Positions 40,125 through 40,272 of a stretch of 40,272 nucleotides of DNA are shown here, one piece after another. Location: assembly GCA_003584865.1 (NCBI GenBank), contig QVQE01000179.1, positions 1 to 40,272 on the forward strand, in the 5' to 3' direction. The stretch is from Methylococcales bacterium (GTDB lineage Bacteria > Pseudomonadota > Gammaproteobacteria > Methylococcales > Methylomonadaceae). Position 1 is the first letter of the stretch. Each line of letters starts with the position of its first letter. A program made the translations under genes and the position numbers. The notes below the pieces were generated by a model. The model did not search any database. It saw nothing but the letters and a program-made list of their open reading frames with translations, and was not told the DNA's origin.

Positions 40125-40152
40125 TAAAAGTAGTTGACACTTTTGATGTCAA
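40125..40152. repeat. Overlapping inverted repeats near the right end
   Basis: TTGACA (40134-40139) and TGTCAA (40147-40152) are perfect 6-bp arms seven bases apart. AAAAGT (about 40127-40132) and ACTTTT (40139-40144) form a second overlapping pair. The cluster resembles the terminal repeats of some insertion sequences, but no transposase is visible before the window ends. Confidence 0.35.
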
Positions 40153-40224
40153 TAAAAAATTAACAACAAGCTACCGTAGCCATTAAAAAACGGCCAGTGA
40201 CTTTAAAGATAAACGGCTTAGCTG

Positions 40225-40242
40225 TTTCTTAAATTTAAGAAA
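40225..40242. repeat. Perfect 18-bp palindrome
   Basis: TTTCTTAAATTTAAGAAA reads the same on both strands. It is AT-rich, and its function is unknown. It could be an operator or part of an element extending beyond the window. Confidence 0.4.
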
Positions 40243-40272
40243 TCAGTAGTAGTTCTGGCTTTTTCTCTCTGA

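Overview
The window is a stretch of gammaproteobacterial chromosome, AT-leaning by eye, carrying mostly core genes with very short intergenic gaps. Three things support a Gram-negative gammaproteobacterium: the division and cell-wall (dcw) order, a meso-diaminopimelate-type MurE (DNPR motif), and the rsmI/yraN/diaA/dolP and atp-glmU-glmS neighbourhoods. A methane- or sulfur-oxidising lineage such as Methylococcales is possible from the general look of the proteins, but I cannot prove it from sequence alone. Every protein gene except yraN-diaA-dolP is on the minus strand.

Layout, left to right. (1) 136-3828: a 1230-residue flavin/iron-sulfur oxidoreductase that looks like a GltD/NfnB-type half joined to a PyrK/NfnA-type half. 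(2) 4077-21620: a complete dcw cluster read right to left, mraZ-rsmH-ftsL-ftsI-murE-murF-mraY-murD-ftsW-murG-murC-(murB-ddl fusion)-ftsQ-ftsA-ftsZ. It has a good sigma70 promoter and three 10-bp-spaced MraZ-type boxes just before mraZ. (3) About 21903-22254: RNase P RNA (rnpB). (4) 22318-24918: rsmI on the minus strand, diverging from yraN-diaA-dolP on the plus strand; the usual lpoA is absent. (5) 25005-28055: a QseBC-like two-component system whose kinase has a duplicated periplasmic module, translationally coupled to hydroxypyruvate isomerase. (6) 28105-38316: the ATP synthase operon atpIBEFHAGDC, a rho-independent terminator, then glmU-glmS. (7) 38527-39423: purC. (8) 39424-40272: non-coding, holding a phased array of about nineteen 21-bp repeats.

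How the genes work together. GlmS and GlmU make UDP-GlcNAc. MurB, MurC, MurD, MurE, MurF and Ddl build the UDP-MurNAc pentapeptide, MraY and MurG make lipid II, FtsW and FtsI polymerise and cross-link it at the septum, and FtsZ, FtsA, FtsQ and FtsL organise the division machine. MurA and MurI are not in the window. The ATP synthase operon supplies energy.

The most unusual items are the 21-bp dyad array near the right end, the MurB-Ddl fusion, the duplicated sensor module in the histidine kinase, and the large bipartite oxidoreductase downstream of ftsZ. I saw no prophage, CRISPR array, transposase, toxin-antitoxin pair or defence island.
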